Assembly (NCBI RefSeq): GCF_019112545.1
Contig: NW_025064880.1
Location: forward strand, 2,664,054-2,728,053
Source of the DNA: Guyanagaster necrorhizus
Lineage: Eukaryota > Basidiomycota > Agaricomycetes > Agaricales > Physalacriaceae
DNA: 64,000 nucleotides
Direction: 5' to 3'
Shown: positions 1 through 12,598 of the stretch, piece by piece
How positions within the stretch are numbered: position 1 is the stretch's first letter
Layout of the letters: each line of letters begins with the position of its first letter
Program-made: the position numbers and the translations under genes
Notes under the pieces: generated by a model
What the model saw: only the letters and a program-made list of their open reading frames with translations
Databases searched by the model: none
Told to the model about the DNA's origin: nothing

Positions 1-1551
1 CGCTCAGTGATCGTCAAACACCGTCGACGCTGCGCAAATGACTTTCTTCACGCAACTGACCTTTCGTAAGCTGCTAAACGTCATCGAATTAAACATCCAC
101 GCTCTCCATGAAATTTTTTATCGGTCGCCTAATCTTCATCTCCATCATCTTGATATGCCTGTCCATTTCATCAAGCGAGGTCAGCTTCACGAGCCTTTTT
201 CTTCTTCAAGTTGCTGTTTCTGGTGTCGAGGTATCGCTGGAGCCCACTTTAGCTCCCGAAATCCTTGTTTATCATATCCTCGATCTTCATTCCACGATAA
301 TCAGTACTTTTGCTCCTGAGAGCTCTCTGATCTTTCGGCATCTCCAATCTGATAGAAAGGAAATAATGTAGCCCTTTTGCGAGGTCATCGCTAGATGCAG
401 CGAGAGACACCCAGTCCGAAGGGTTTCGTGCCATAGCCATCATAGTCAGTTGTCGAGGGAGGAAGGCTGATGTCGGAAGCGATAAGTGACCAAGGTCATG
501 GGTCGAAGTACAGATGCCTAGTACTGTGTTTGTTTGTTTTCTCTGCTTCATCCGATCCGGACGTCGACTTGGGGTGGGATGCTTTGACTGTCCTGCTGGA
601 ATTGGCATGTTAGTGGTGCGAAGCGAAGGGAAGGTGACTCGTTACCGCACTTTGGGACTCACGGCCACGACCCAATCTTCCTGTCGGGACTTTTTTGATC
701 GACTCGGAAGGAATGTGCCAAACATGCATGCGTACTCTGTTCACGATATAGCAACAGCAAGCTTGAGTGCTGGCGCTTCACTTTGATATCTTCGTCTTCG
801 AAGCTCGCAAACCAACGTGGGGTCTGACGCTTGGCGGTGAGCGACAACCCAGACCTTGTCGAATAAGCCTCGCGCTGCAGAGTTGCCAAATCTGAGTGGT
901 CTCTGCGTTCCTCAGTGAATTAATAGGATACGTTTTTCTTAGCCCATCAGTGTATCAAAAGATGTGCCGATCGAAATGAGTATATCAATAGTCAAAAAAA
1001 GAATGCTCATCCCGTTATCAGCGTGCAGAGTTTGCCGCGGGAAGTCAGGTAGTTGCCGTACGTATTGAATGTTTTTATATGGGATGCGAAGACATTCGCA
1101 CTTACCATGTGCAGCGCCCTGTTAAGACAGACCTTTGCTCGATGTTTGAAGATGTATGCATCTAACTGGCGACGCATTCTTCTCGAATGTATCTCTACTA
1201 TCCGGCCTCTGCTATGATATACTTTATTTTAGATCTATGGAAATGTCAAGTGATGTAATAGTATGTGTAGGCTTGTCCGCGATGATTGAGTCGCAATTGA
1301 TATAACAGTAATAGTTGAGTGACTGAAATATTTCATATTACTCCTTTATTCGATTGGCATGATGGGTCCAAAAGTCTTGACGCTTGAGTGAAAGTATCGG
1401 AGTAAATGACCAAGGCTTTGTAAAACGAGAAATCATACATCAATTTGCCTAATTCCACAGAAATACTAATATACACTGCAATAGCGATTGGAGGACGAAA
1501 TCATCGAACAGTCGTTAGGGCGGTGACAACCAGTCACCTCGTAAAAAAAAA
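1..1551. other. left-edge stretch without a recognised gene
   Basis: No product can be named here. A minus-strand open stretch at about 249-608 contains a charged segment with an acidic/basic pattern, and a further minus-strand charged segment continues below it in another frame. This could be exons of a gene that extends past the left edge, but I cannot join them with confidence. The rest (about 900-1550) is AT-rich and shows no convincing exon. Confidence 0.4.
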
Positions 1552-2282
1552 TTATGAAGGACCAGCGGCCTCCGCAGCCTTCTCACGATCTCGAATTGGC
1601 GCTTGCTGTCCAGAACTATGCGCATAATACATCAAGCCCAGGGCGCCGATGATGGTCAAGAAAGACCACCCAATCCAAGAAAATGCGAGAATTGTGGTCA
1701 AGATCCGGCACTGCTTTCCACGACGGCAATAGTTCTCTCCAGGGATGATTCGGTTCTGACATGAAGATATATCAATTAGCAACCGTCAAGTGTCATGAAT
1801 TCCAATGTACTTACTGTCGTGTCGACGGCGCCAACCAACCATATCACCCATAAGGCGAAGGATCCGAGCATCTCTGTCCGGAAACTACTGCTCCTATGCG
1901 ATGTACTGTATTCACTAAGAACGAGGGTGCCACTATCAAGATATCAGAGCTTCGCTCTTGACGGATGAAAAGGGATGATCATACGCGATAGGTGTCCAAA
2001 CGATAGTGAGACAAGCAGAAGCAAGTAGTTCAACGATGATGGGTTCTGTCACAAGATGGTCAGTAGGAATGAGCAAGGACAACAAAGGGCCGTACCAACC
2101 ATAAAAGCTGTGGCGGCGGATGCTTTCCGTTGTGTGGATCCTGTAGCTAGTGAGTCCCAGTAGAACGGCAGCGACGGCCCACTAGAGTGCAGTGAAGTCA
2201 GAACAGTATATGAAAAGACGCTATGCGCCCTTACAAGCCAAGCGTAGGCGAATAGTCTGCGAATGGCATATGGGTTAGACAT
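1552..2282 (-). CDS. MARVEL-like four-helix membrane protein
   Basis: Small integral membrane protein, probably of the MARVEL-type families common in basidiomycetes; its function is unknown. The start codon is at 2280-2282 (MSNPYAIRRLFAYAWL). Four to five short introns remove the apparent frame breaks. The exons give a first hydrophobic helix (AVAAVLLGLTSY), a second (IIVELLASACLTIVW), a third (MLGSFALWVIWLVGAVDTT), then a Cys-containing loop with C-x(6)-C spacing, and a last helix (ILAFSWIGWSFLTIIGAL). A short charged tail ends at the TAA at 1552-1554. A W-x2-WL-x-GA pattern in helix three and a Cys pair before helix four fit fungal MARVEL proteins. Donor and acceptor sites are GT/AG, for example GTAAGT next to VDTT. 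The assignment rests on topology and pattern, so another four-helix family is possible. Confidence 0.6.
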
Positions 2283-2290
2283 TGCTGCTC

Positions 2291-2566
2291 CGTAGAAAGG
2301 TCAGGAGTAGGTCAATAGTAAATATGGTAGGTAACTAGGCTCCCCCGAAGGTCTCTTATATGGGGGATCTTTGTCGTTACCACACACGTTCCAGACTAAG
2401 ATCATAGGACAAACCACGGTGCGAACGGACGATGGATATACCGTACTCGGATAATCATAGAATGTTGTAGAAAGTAGAAGCGACATTTATGAAGTCGGCA
2501 TAACGAGGCATAGCGTCACCCCATAGTCACCAGATGCATGTATTCAGCTGTAGTTGGTAACAAGCG
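2291..2566. repeat. tandem direct repeat, copy 1 (about 276 bp)
   Basis: First of two adjacent copies that both begin CGTAGAAAGGTC and end in a CAAGC-type stretch. Long blocks match copy 2, for example the segments containing ACGTTCCAGACTAAG and GTCGGCATAACGAGGCATAG. Differences are scattered substitutions and small indels. It begins 9 bp beyond the start codon of the MARVEL-like gene, so it lies in that gene's promoter. Confidence 0.85.
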
Positions 2567-2567
2567 C

Positions 2568-2844
2568 CGTAGAAAGGTCGTGAGGAGGTCGATAGTAAAT
2601 GTTGTTTGTAACTAGGCTGCTTCGAAGGTCTTTCATATAGGGATCTTTGTCGTCACCATACACGTTCCAGACTAAGGTCATAGGACAAACCATGGTGCAA
2701 ATGGACGATGGATAGATATACCGTACTTGGATAATCATAGGATGTTGTAGAAAGTAGAAGCGATATTTATCAAGTCGGCATAACGAGGCATAGCGTCACC
2801 ACATAGTCACCAGATGCATGTATTCAGCGGTAGTCGTAACAAGC
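2568..2844. repeat. tandem direct repeat, copy 2 (about 277 bp)
   Basis: Second copy of the tandem duplication, directly adjoining copy 1. It has drifted enough to show that the duplication is not recent. No coding potential is convincing in either copy. Confidence 0.85.
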
Positions 2845-3512
2845 ATTGAGAAAGTCGACGGGGTACGACGTGGGTCCATTCTTAAGATAGCTGAGTGATT
2901 GATTTAGTAACGACCAGCCTCGAATATCTCACGTTTCTCCAGGCCGATAATCACCGGGAAGCACAAGTCCTTGATTCCCATTTTCACAAATAACCCAGCT
3001 TGCGGCAGATGTTCGCTGAGCGATGACGATGTCGTAAACAGAACAGACAAAAGAAGCTGTCGCGCTTTCTCGTGAGTTTAGACTTCAGACTCTGAAGTTT
3101 ACAGCCCACTCTAGACGAGAGCTATGGATGGAAAGAAAGTTTACCCCTAGTGAACTGCTGAAGCTACACCACTGATCCGTCCAATTACAGGACAAAAAGT
3201 AAGTGGTGGGTAAAGCGGAGCGTAGCTATGGTGATTACGATCTGCCGGCGGCAGGTCGTGCGGATTCTGCCGAGGTTTGGCGCTCCTTCTCACCATCTGC
3301 CAGTGTACAGGTGACCGATTCCATTCCTTTCCAAAAGTGTTGACTCATCTGGCTGCGTATTAAAGCCCGGTATGCCTTAACCTGGCCGACTCAATGTTAC
3401 AGTCAATTATTAGGGAGGGTTGTGCGGGGAGGTTATATGACCAGCTAAATCTCCAAGTATTATTATTATTATTATTTCGGACGTAGGAAGGTCTCGAGGT
3501 CTATAATCAATA
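2845..3512. other. intergenic, no gene seen
   Basis: Nothing recognisable. A short ATT trinucleotide run (TATTATTATTATTATT) occurs near 3459-3475. Confidence 0.5.
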
Positions 3513-4208
3513 TTAAGCCTTTCCGCTTTGGATCAGAATTATCGCTAATATAGCAGACGGTAGAAGTCCTGCTGATATAGCTTCAGCAGCCATCACTAAT
3601 CTAAAACACGACTGGTCGCGAGTGAGTTTGGCAAATATTTTGGACGACACATCACCCCCAAGGTACATCTGTGAATGATGAACAGAAAAATTTAGAGAAG
3701 TGTGTTGTACTTGACACGATGAGCTTACGCATGTGCAATCCTGCTCCGAGATCCAGATATAATCCTTGCCCCTAACACACATAATTCTGCATCTGCACAG
3801 TTTTATTAGACTGCAAGAGCAGGTGGAAATGTAATGTAAATCTCACCTGTTGTCATCTGAAAGGCGGAGAAAATCTCGAGCTGCTCGCTTGTGCATGATG
3901 CCTCGGATTTCGATCTGACTATCGTCGGGCTTCCATTGAATCATCCCGATGTTTCCTCCGTCGACGGCCTTCAGAATGGTATATCCAGGCATAGAAGACT
4001 CAGTTACAATATGGAACTTAGGACAGTTGTCGGGCCCAAGCACGACAGAATTGAGGATTGAGGGATTGAGACGAGCGAAGTGGAATGTAATACTGCCCGG
4101 CGCCACAGGAGAATTGGTATATGGTAACGCGCCATATATCGAAGGTGGGATATCAGATGATTGGCGACTGCTGGAAGGCGCGCTCCAAACGTCGTAAGGA
4201 TTTTGCAT
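3513..4208 (-). CDS. DUF6593-family protein
   Basis: Protein of unknown function resembling the DUF6593 family, which is expanded in Agaricomycetes. The chosen start is the ATG at 4206-4208 (MQNPYDVW), after which a Ser/Pro-rich head leads into the folded part. Motifs in order: ITFHFARLNPSILNS, a VVLGPDNCPKFHIVTES strand pair, then GGNIGMIQWKPDDSQIEIRG, matching the family's pattern of a phosphate-like GP turn, a T-E-S strand end and an I-x-W strand. Exon 1 ends with DDNR at a GTGAGA donor (3846). A short middle exon gives GKDYIWISEQDCTC. The third exon (MYLGGDVSSKIFAKL) ends with a hydrophobic C-terminus at the stop at 3513. Both introns have canonical ends. No signal peptide or membrane helix is obvious. 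An upstream in-frame ATG near 4292 would add residues without family resemblance. Confidence 0.62.
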
Positions 4209-7200
4209 CGCTGTAAGTATGACGATCGGATGGAGGACAGTTAGACGGTGTTGGATGTCTGAAATTGTGCTTTGGAACAAATGTTGCCTCATTAAATACG
4301 TTGCTGAATAATCGTCAACGTGTTGTCTGACGGATTAAAGCCTCAGTTGTCGTTGAAACGGTGCCCCCCTTGTCACCCACAGAAAACTAAACTAAGCGAA
4401 AATGGCACATGGTCATCTCGGCGGCAAGTTTCCTTGACAATCCAAGAGTTCGATACGAGAAGGTAAAGGTACGAGGATAGAAGATAGCTTCGTGGTTCAA
4501 GGGAGAAGCTGAAGCGTATCGCAAGAGCCGGATCTCGGTGAAAGAAGGTATGATCAGCATTGGGATCAGAATGTCATTTGGATCGGCAATCTATGAAGAA
4601 GCAGTTTCGGAAGAAATAATCGTGTAAGTGATGATACTGAGACGCTTTACTGGAAAACGCACTGCAGAAGTAATTTCAGGGGAGGGGCGAGGGCGAGGGA
4701 AGAGAGCCTTGGGAAACGCAGAGCTTTCAAGGGTCCGACAAAAATATACACCAAGAAATGCTGAGTTTCTCGATGCCGGCGCAGTCTACGTAGCACATGA
4801 TCATGAAGCCTTGGTCCCACGCAACGGACGTAATCAACCTCGAGGAGATGTATCAAAGATGTATGCAGAGGAAGATACGACACACACCGCTTCTTTTGGG
4901 GGTGCATGTACATGTAAGATTGTCGCAAAGTAAGTGATACTTGAACAAATGGAGACCACCGCATTTTCACGGAGGTTGATTTGGGACGAATGTCATTCCG
5001 TTATCAGTATGTGTGCACACGCAAGCTTCTGCTTGCGGTCAGCTTTGGACAAAAGAACGATTGTATTCGCACCGGCACCCTAAGAATTGTAGCGCTTCGC
5101 TAGTGGTAGACTACACCCCGAAGATTCCCACGTTTCAAGTGAAGATATGTTTAACTTTGGGTTTCCCAGTCAGATCACCACACGAGGTTGTATGTGAGTG
5201 ATCATGATAAGAAATCTGGAAGCTGGCGATGTGGGGAAAAAGCCGCCGGTTACGAAGCTATCAGTGTGATCAGAAAGTTGAAACCACCGAAGCTATAAAT
5301 GATACTTGCCGACTTGGTACTGTGTTCATTAAAATGTCGGAATATTTAATGTTCTTTCATTTACTGCAAGATATTATGTTTCCTCTTCGTAGATCAGAAG
5401 TATTGAGTAGAACTCACTAAGAGATTCTGTGTAGACAGCGTGATGCTGGGAAAACACTTCGGAGTTGACGAAAAAGATCCGTAGTTGTCGAAGTGCGGCA
5501 TATCCCGTCCCACATAGACGATTCAGTTTCGTACGCCCAAGCAAGTCTTTTGGTCGGCACAGTACGAATTCGACTTGTAGGCAATCTTTATCTTTAGAGG
5601 TAGGCAGAGAGCATATTGTCTCTGGCGTTTCAATTTCGTGAGAACGATTAGATCACGTAAAATGGCACTGAGCTAAAATTCATCCTCAGCATCCGAGTTG
5701 GGTGAAAGACATATCCTTCAATCGGGCGCCGCGGCTCGCTCAGTGATTCTCCAAATCGCCAATGAGATGAAATATTTCAAATGTCTCGATGACAAGCGCG
5801 ATGTACGATATCGCATGCTACAATCATGAAGATTTAGGAAGTTAGGATGAGGGGGGGAATTTAAGGGAAAGACACATCTATTTATCTCCGCTCTGCGTAC
5901 GACGGGCCTAAACAAAACTGAAACCAGGGATAAGTTGATGAATTCCCCGCCCTTTGGCTGTACCAGACGAATGACCTTACCTTAGATAACGACAAAATAC
6001 GTTCTCATGACTTCCTTGCACTTGCACTCTCTGGGTGACCAGTAAAAATTTCTGCATCCCGTAAGACTTCTTTTCGCGGACGAGAGCTGAGAATATATGC
6101 GGAAGCATAGCTATGATAGCCGGTCGTCGACTCGTTAATGAACACTCCATTCGGAATTGACAGTTTTTGTCCTACAATCGGGCCTGTCCGGTTGTCGTAG
6201 TGACAGCTTTGTTGAGAGGAAGCACGTCCTGTGATGTCCACCTCCCTGGTCGAGATGGGATCGAAGAAGCTGCTGAGTACAGCTCAACTGATGAGCTAAC
6301 ATCGAAGGGAAGAACAGAGTCAATGCATCGCTTGTTTTTCTTGATCACCGTCCCTCTAGACGGTATCGCAGCTGGAAATCCCTCCAAAATGCAGGGACAT
6401 CTCAGAAAGGAGATGTGGCACTGGTTTCGTAACGACGATGGCCCCATCTAGGGAACCTGACTCATTGTTGTCGAACTTTAGGATTTACGGAGATGATCTC
6501 CCGGACCTAGGGCCCACTCTCCTGCAAACAGAGCTGCTCTGCTCTGCTTTTGAGATTGGATGTGTAACGTACGCGCAACGCAGGAACGGTTTCTTTGCGT
6601 GGTCAGGTTGCGCCAGACAACAGGTACTACAAACCATCCGTAAGACATTGCGCTAACAGAAAAGGGCATTGATATCGAGTAGACGAAGAAGCAGCGGAAG
6701 TAGGCCTTCTGATTTGGTATGACTTACGCGATGATATTTCAATTTGAGTTCCGCGCATAAATCACTGTCGATCCGACTTACATAGGTATTCCTGGTGTTT
6801 CGTGACGAAACACACAGATATAGGGATGGAAATAAATAGGCTTATCACTGCTTAGTTTTCTGATTTCTGTCAGTACTTTTGTCGCTGGCCTGAAAGTAAT
6901 AAAGTAGACTGTCGTAATATCAGTATAATCCATATGCAAGTAGTAGTGAAAAAGGCAAACCTGGAAAGGCCTGTCTCGCTCTTCCTTGAACTTGTGGCAT
7001 ACTTCCAAGTTGTATAACAATCGTGATCAAACGATGTGGCGTTATCGAAAGGAGGGGACCAATGGATAGTTGCAGAAGATCTGAGAGGCAGTGGAACTTG
7101 AAACAGCATGGACGGGTTTCGACAGCGAGCCGTGCAAGTCCAGTTCACTTAAAGTTAAAGGCTTATTTCGGGTCGGACCAGAATCTCTGTACCTCAAATA

Positions 7201-9000
7201 AAATTGAAGAGAAAACAGCGAGAACATTGCGGTCAGAGGAAAGCAAAGTTGTTCGGCTGCGATTCGGCGTGACGGAGTTTTCTTTTACGAGGTCATTCGG
7301 CACAACATGCCGCGGAGCCGAACGTAATTGTTCTCTACCATCCCCAGGCGCATACTTCGCACATATTTACTTGCTACCTTGTCAGACTAATGAATTGGCC
7401 CAATGTATGCTATCCTGAGGCTTTGTGCATTGTCTCTCTACGATTGGGCCGTCGTCGACAATGACAATGGAAATTTGGACTCGTATAAGCTCTGTCAGTA
7501 GGCTTCTTCCACTACACTGGCCCACAAAGTTTACTGAACTCCGCCATTAGGGTATTATACAGGGCCATGATTCCCGGCTTTTCAGGCCAACTAATCCTCT
7601 CCTTTTTGACGTATTTACGAGCATCCAAGGCGCATATATTCACCGTTGGAATTGTCAAAGAGTAACACGAACGACCTGCGCTCCTTGGGATCCTTTTGCT
7701 TACCAACACTACCCACATTGACGAAGCAGAATGCTGCGTGTTCTACGGGTTTCGTTGCCTAAGCTACGCAGCAGACCCCAAAGTCCTAGTATCCAGCAGC
7801 TGCGCCTTTTCTGATGAACACCTATCCACCGATACCGTTGCTCCTCACTCTTTGACTCTGAATGACATCGAAAAATACGTCTAACTTACGGGAGCGCCAT
7901 CAGCGCAGGATTAGACAGTGCAGTTTGTGGAGACGTACCAAATAAAGTCTCTTTTTTTGATGTTAGCGGCAATCTGCTTTCCGGAGCTAAGATATGAAGA
8001 TAGCCCGCCCTAAATCCCTGATCACGTACTTGCAGCCAAGGTTCAGTCCCTTGAGTTGGCGTATCTACGCGTCGCGCAACAATCATGAAGCCGAAGATTG
8101 TCCACGAATGCGAATCGTATACAGATAAAACCAAAGACTCCAGAAAGAGGCCTGTGCTGATGTCCCTCCGCAGGTGTTACTTTCTCCTATACCAGTTAAT
8201 AATAACAGCATCGGTTGTTTGAGCTAATACGCTGGCATGGATTTTCCCGAAGACCTCTAACCATCTGCAAGACCACATGCCTACAAATCAGAGAAATCTT
8301 GCATGGATTTCCGTCAAGCATCGAACACCTACTGTTGGTCTGACCTTGTGGATACAACAGAAGAGATAGCTACTGGAGCAGTTTTTGTTGGAAATCCTCA
8401 GTGCTGTGCAGGGTAGACTCCAGGCTGGTAAGGCCAGAAAGAATGAACTTCTTATTCTACAGCTCCTACAGAGCTTGTATTTATACTCTCCAGGCTTATA
8501 TCTAGAATTTACTACAACTTTCTCTTTCTCTCGAGCTTACTCATCGACTCTCGGCATGATGCCGGATTGCCCTTTCTAGAACTTTCCGGCAAAATCCCAA
8601 CAGTTTTCTCCGACCTGCTTTCTTTGGCAGAGCCAAGCCAGGACAGAGAAACGTTCGTGGAGATTACCTTATGAGCACCAGTTGTAATTTCTGCTCGGAC
8701 AGCTGGGAGATGGTTTTGATCTTTTTGCCCAGTCTAGGGTCTACACTTATCATGTAGCCATTGTTTTGTGTCAGCGTCTGCAGGTTCCCAACATGCCTTG
8801 CCACGTCTGGCGGGAGTCGGAGGGTTCGACTCATTTCCTGCTCTACGGGAAAAGGTGAAAATGAACAACAACATTTCTCGGATCGCTGCCAGTCGCAGTA
8901 GGACAAGTCAACAGGTTATCTCCGGGGACGTCTTATTACCTGTAATATCATTTTCGTTCGATCCGGTACCAAGACCGCCATCGTTGAAGCGAACTGAGCT
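4209..9000. other. 4.8 kb with no confidently recognised gene
   Basis: Both strands were read without finding a recognisable domain. Open stretches at 4628-4970, 6167-6669 and 7023-7418 overlap on opposite strands, show no exon chain and have no family resemblance, so I do not call them genes. The region may hold decayed genes, like the pectate lyase relic just to its right. Confidence 0.45.
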
Positions 9001-9035
9001 CTCAGGTACATATTCATCTGTCCTTGTCTTTCTTG

Positions 9036-9475
9036 CCTATAAGAGAATTAACAGATGTCATCGTTGCACTCCTTGTAGTCGCCAACACACGTCCCAACCG
9101 TCGTGCAGCTAATTGCACATTCCCCACCCCACCTTCAACCAACAGTCTTTCCTCTCCCAAGACCATCGAAGCCGGCGAATCGTTCGATGTACGTCCACTG
9201 GTCCATTCGCATGCTTCAGGACCCTGCTGATGTTTCATCAGTCGGAAACATCAGGTTCGACAAGACAAACCGAATAAGGCAAGGATGCCGCTGTCTTCTC
9301 CTTGAGGGTGCGAGTTTGTTGAATGTCGTGATCGTATGTAGCTTTTATTCCAATCGTTGTTAATTTTTGTTCTGACGCATTCGTAGAGAGACTAAGCCTC
9401 GGGCATTTACTGTCTTTGATCGTGCACGTTGACCATTGGTGGGTTGCCAACCGTATCATCCTCTCCTCTGCGATC
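9036..9475 (+). pseudogene. PL3-type pectate lyase relic
   Basis: Remnant of a secreted pectate lyase of polysaccharide lyase family 3, an enzyme that cleaves de-esterified pectin by beta-elimination. Exon 1 (to 9188) ends a hydrophobic leader followed by AANCTFPTPPSTNSLSSPKT and GESFD, which is the typical mature N-terminus. A GTACGT...CAG intron (9189-9241) follows. Exon 2 carries RQTE-stop-GKDAAVF in one frame and LLEGASLLNVVI in the next frame, so it has an in-frame TAA and a +1 break inside the usual Q-x-E-GG...DAVF-x-LE-GASL-NV block. A third exon after 9387 reads RD-stop-ASGIYCL-stop-SCTLT, matching the downstream GIHC...CTLTNVW block with two more stops. The catalytic C-terminal half is missing or unrecognisable. 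The identification comes from the order of several family motifs. Confidence 0.6.
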
Positions 9476-10207
9476 TTCCTATGCCGTCCTCGTGACAGTG
9501 TGGTTCGGTAAGAAGCCGTTTTGCATATCAATGAACGCGTACTCGTATCAACTCTTCGTCGTGGTAGAGGATCAATGATTAGCATATCCTTTATGAATAG
9601 ATACTGAAGTATCGCAGTTTTAGCTCGACTTGGTGTGCAAGCTTGAGAACGATATGCCGCTCAATGGCACAACAGAGCATCAACAGAGAGGCATTCTACG
9701 CCCTAGGGAAGCTGAATGATAACACGAAACCTTCAAGTGTGGTTAGTAATAACAGTCAATTATAATTGAGTACCGTAACAACAGGATGCTTTTGGTGCGT
9801 TGATCTGCAAACTCTCTTCAAAAGCCCTGAGCATCCATAGAAGCTTCTTTAGGCAGGCATCTTCAACTGTGCCTCGAGCTGTTCCTGCTCCTCAACATCC
9901 TTATCGTTTACTATGAGGATTATCACTAAAAGAGACGGTAGTAGTTTTGGGTGATAACGGGGAGCAAAAAGAAGTCTTTAGACTTCGGTGGGACTGTTTA
10001 TCCGGAAATGCTGGCATCACTCGTGCCTCATTTTTGAAAAGCTGTCTAAATTTCAATCCGGATGAGACTAAATTGCGACTAAAAGAAGAAATGATAGGTA
10101 ACATCGTGGTGGTAAACGCAAAAGAAGGGCTAGGAACCAAGATGGAGAAGCTTACTACGAACGGTGACATCCCAGCGTCTCGCACGCCCTATTTAAAGCC
10201 CGCTTTC
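9476..10207. other. intergenic, no gene seen
   Basis: Opposed open stretches lie at about 9901-10291 on both strands without recognised domains. They abut the 3' end of the aldo/keto reductase and may include its untranslated tail. Confidence 0.45.
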
Positions 10208-12003
10208 TCAGTGGATGATTGGGAGGGGCTTGTACGGCTCTTCCAGATACTTGACTTCTTCTTCAGTCAATGTGACCTCGATGGCGCCTAGATCGCCATT
10301 CTATCAGCAGGGACAGTCCACAGAAAACTCCAACGACCTACCAATAAGATCGTTAAGGTTAGCCACCGATGTCGTTCCAACAATCGGAGCAGAGATGCCT
10401 ATAACGATGTTCTAAGCAAGTGCAGAGTGTGCGAAAACAACAGACGCCGGACCTTCTTTACCCATGGAATATGCAACGGAGACTTGAGCCATCGAAATGC
10501 CGCGCTTTTTCGCTATCTCTTCAACGCTACGGTAACGTCAGCTAGCCGAACCGCGGTAGAGAAAACACGACAACAACGCACCGGTTGATAATTATTTCGG
10601 TGGCGTCGCTGGCCTTGTAGATTGTTGCCCAGCTGACGAAGATGTGGGATGAATGTACTAGAAGCAGTTGTTCATGCTAAATCACTTACGGATCTGTCTC
10701 CGTCCGCTTGGTCTGTTGCTGGATGGGCCGTGTGAGCATACCTCGAGCCAGAGGAGACCATGGAATGGCCCCGACTTCCAAATGCTATGTCGTGCGAATG
10801 GCTTGAACAAAAGTTTGAGAAGAGGCACAATGGTGGGATCATTACCTTGAGAGTGGGGAACATCTCACGCTCTTCTTCCCGGTAAAGAAGGCTGTGATGG
10901 TTCTGCATTGAGATAAAGGGAGTCAAATTATGTTGAATTGCATAATCTACGACCAGGCATTAGTTCGATGATGCGGGAATCAAGAGATAGTATACTTTGC
11001 ATGATATGAACTGGTGGCCGACCGGATGGTGAGTACGCGGTGGCAAGACAAGGCTGGCAACTCACACTGCCATGCGTAACAAGAAGACATGCCGATATAT
11101 CTGACATATCCCGCCTTGACGACGTCGTGCAGAGCTTGCATCTAGTTTCGCGAATGCATGATAAGCGCGGGTACTGACATTGCACCAAGATCGGCTGACC
11201 GTTTCAGAGACTGGCGTCTCGGGATCGAATCTGTGGCCTTCAAATATGGTATTAGAGAATCGTCGAATGAGAAAAGCAATGGAATGGCCCTCACATTGAA
11301 GGACATCAATATATTCGAGTTGCAAACGCTCCAAGCTGTGCTTGACACTGTCGAAAATGTGCTTCCAATGACTTCAATGCTTGTCTCCAGAGAAATGCAT
11401 TGCGCGAACGAACCTTCCTGCTGAGACCATGCTGGTTTACATATCCATCCTTTTCGCTATCGACAGGAGCGAAATACAATTTTGAAGGGTCTTGCGCGAC
11501 TGTGAAGAAGACCTGGGAAAATAAGTCAGCGCCGTTTCGATGTGGTTAGGCGGCATCGGCGCACTTTGGTCATCACGACAATTTCTTCGCGCGGAATATT
11601 GTGCTGCTTGATCGCCTTCCCGAGCATAATTTCAGACTGTCCGTTAGAATAAACCTTTGGCAAAAAAAACAGATCAGTCAAGAGCATTGAAGATTGCTGC
11701 GATACTCACATTGGCAGTGTCGAAAGCATTGATTCCGGCATCATAGCTAAGAATCATGTTAATATTACGAATAGTACAGACGAAGACTGTACGAACGCAA
11801 CCTTGATATGCTTGATACCTTCTTCCTCGGGAAGGACCCATCCTTGCCAGGCGGGATCGCCGTAGGACATACATCCTAGAATGATCTTGGATACCTTCAA
11901 GCCCGAGTTCCCGAGACGAACTATAGATAATCCCTTGAGCACGAACGAATCTGGAGCAAGTGCAGAATTCTACACACCGTACTGCATCTTAGTTGGACGC
12001 ATG
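10208..12003 (-). CDS. aldo/keto reductase (NADPH-dependent oxidoreductase)
   Basis: Cytosolic NADPH-dependent reductase of aldehydes and ketones, aldo/keto reductase superfamily (YajO/voltage-channel-beta-like branch), TIM-barrel fold. About ten short introns must be removed. The exons then give, in order, RLGNSGLKVSKIILGCMSYG, a GWVLPEEEG segment, YDAGINAFDTAN with the catalytic Asp, VYSNGQSE with the catalytic Tyr, REEIVVMTKV with the catalytic Lys, LQCHRFD with the catalytic His (codon rebuilt across a GTGAGG...AAG intron), YVRYIGMSSCYAWQ, MQNHHSLLYREEE, GAIPWSPLARGMLTRP, ISMAQVSVAYSM, the cofactor-loop segment APIVGTTS and LTEEEVKYLEEPYKPL, ending at the TGA at 10208-10210. All four tetrad residues are present and every break falls on a usable splice site, so the gene looks intact. 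The first exon is unresolved: a short ATG-containing segment ends near 11960-12003, but the gap to RLGNSG would need an intron under 30 nt, so the true start may lie elsewhere. Confidence 0.85.
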
Positions 12004-12418
12004 TCGAAAATTATGGAGGATGACATCCTGCACTTCCAGAAATGCTTATATATTCAGAGTCACTGATATGCCGAACCTACACGACAGTCAACGGCAACAG
12101 GCTACGAAAGGCGGCCCGTGCTTTACAGGTACGAGCCTCTGCCGGCGGATCCAAATAAACCGTAATACTTGATGACAGAGGCTGAGTAACGTGTCCTAGG
12201 TTCCGGTGGGACCGGTATAAAATGGGCGGAAAGGAGGTGGGAGACGTCAGGAGTTCAATGGGAGACCACCCACCATTTTTGGCTACGGCCCTGAGCGGCC
12301 CGAGCCACGCAGACATATTGTAGCGAGGGCTCATGCATCGAAGACAACACATCTAAATAGATATACTTCATAGAACATGGCTGCCCTCATAATTTCAGTC
12401 ACTGCTGGGACTGGTACG

Positions 12419-12570
12419 TTTTCTCAGCAGAAAAATAGAACCTGAAAATGTTGTGACATTTCATTCAACTTTGCAATAGTAAAAATGAGTTCAGTAAAAT
12501 GAGTCAAAAAATGAGATCATTTCCATATTCTTTTCTGCAAAGAAAAACAGCAGGGAAATTTGAATTGAAA
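12419..12570. repeat. inverted repeat pair 1, left arm
   Basis: About 150 bp, almost identical in reverse complement to 12786-12937. It starts TTTTCTCAGCAGAAAAATAG and ends in a CAGCAGGGAAATTTGAATTG segment. Differences are mainly C/T and G/A. Confidence 0.9.
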
Positions 12571-12598
12571 ATTGCATCACTGCTGGGGCCGGCCGGTT

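Noticed and set aside
3455..3480. ATT trinucleotide run as a possible functional repeat
   Set aside because: Short simple repeat with no other structure around it.
4628..4970. Overlapping open frames on both strands
   Set aside because: No domain, no splice-linked neighbours and no codon pattern favouring one strand.
7023..7418. 131-codon plus-strand open frame
   Set aside because: No recognisable motif and an overlapping minus-strand frame of similar quality; it could be chance.
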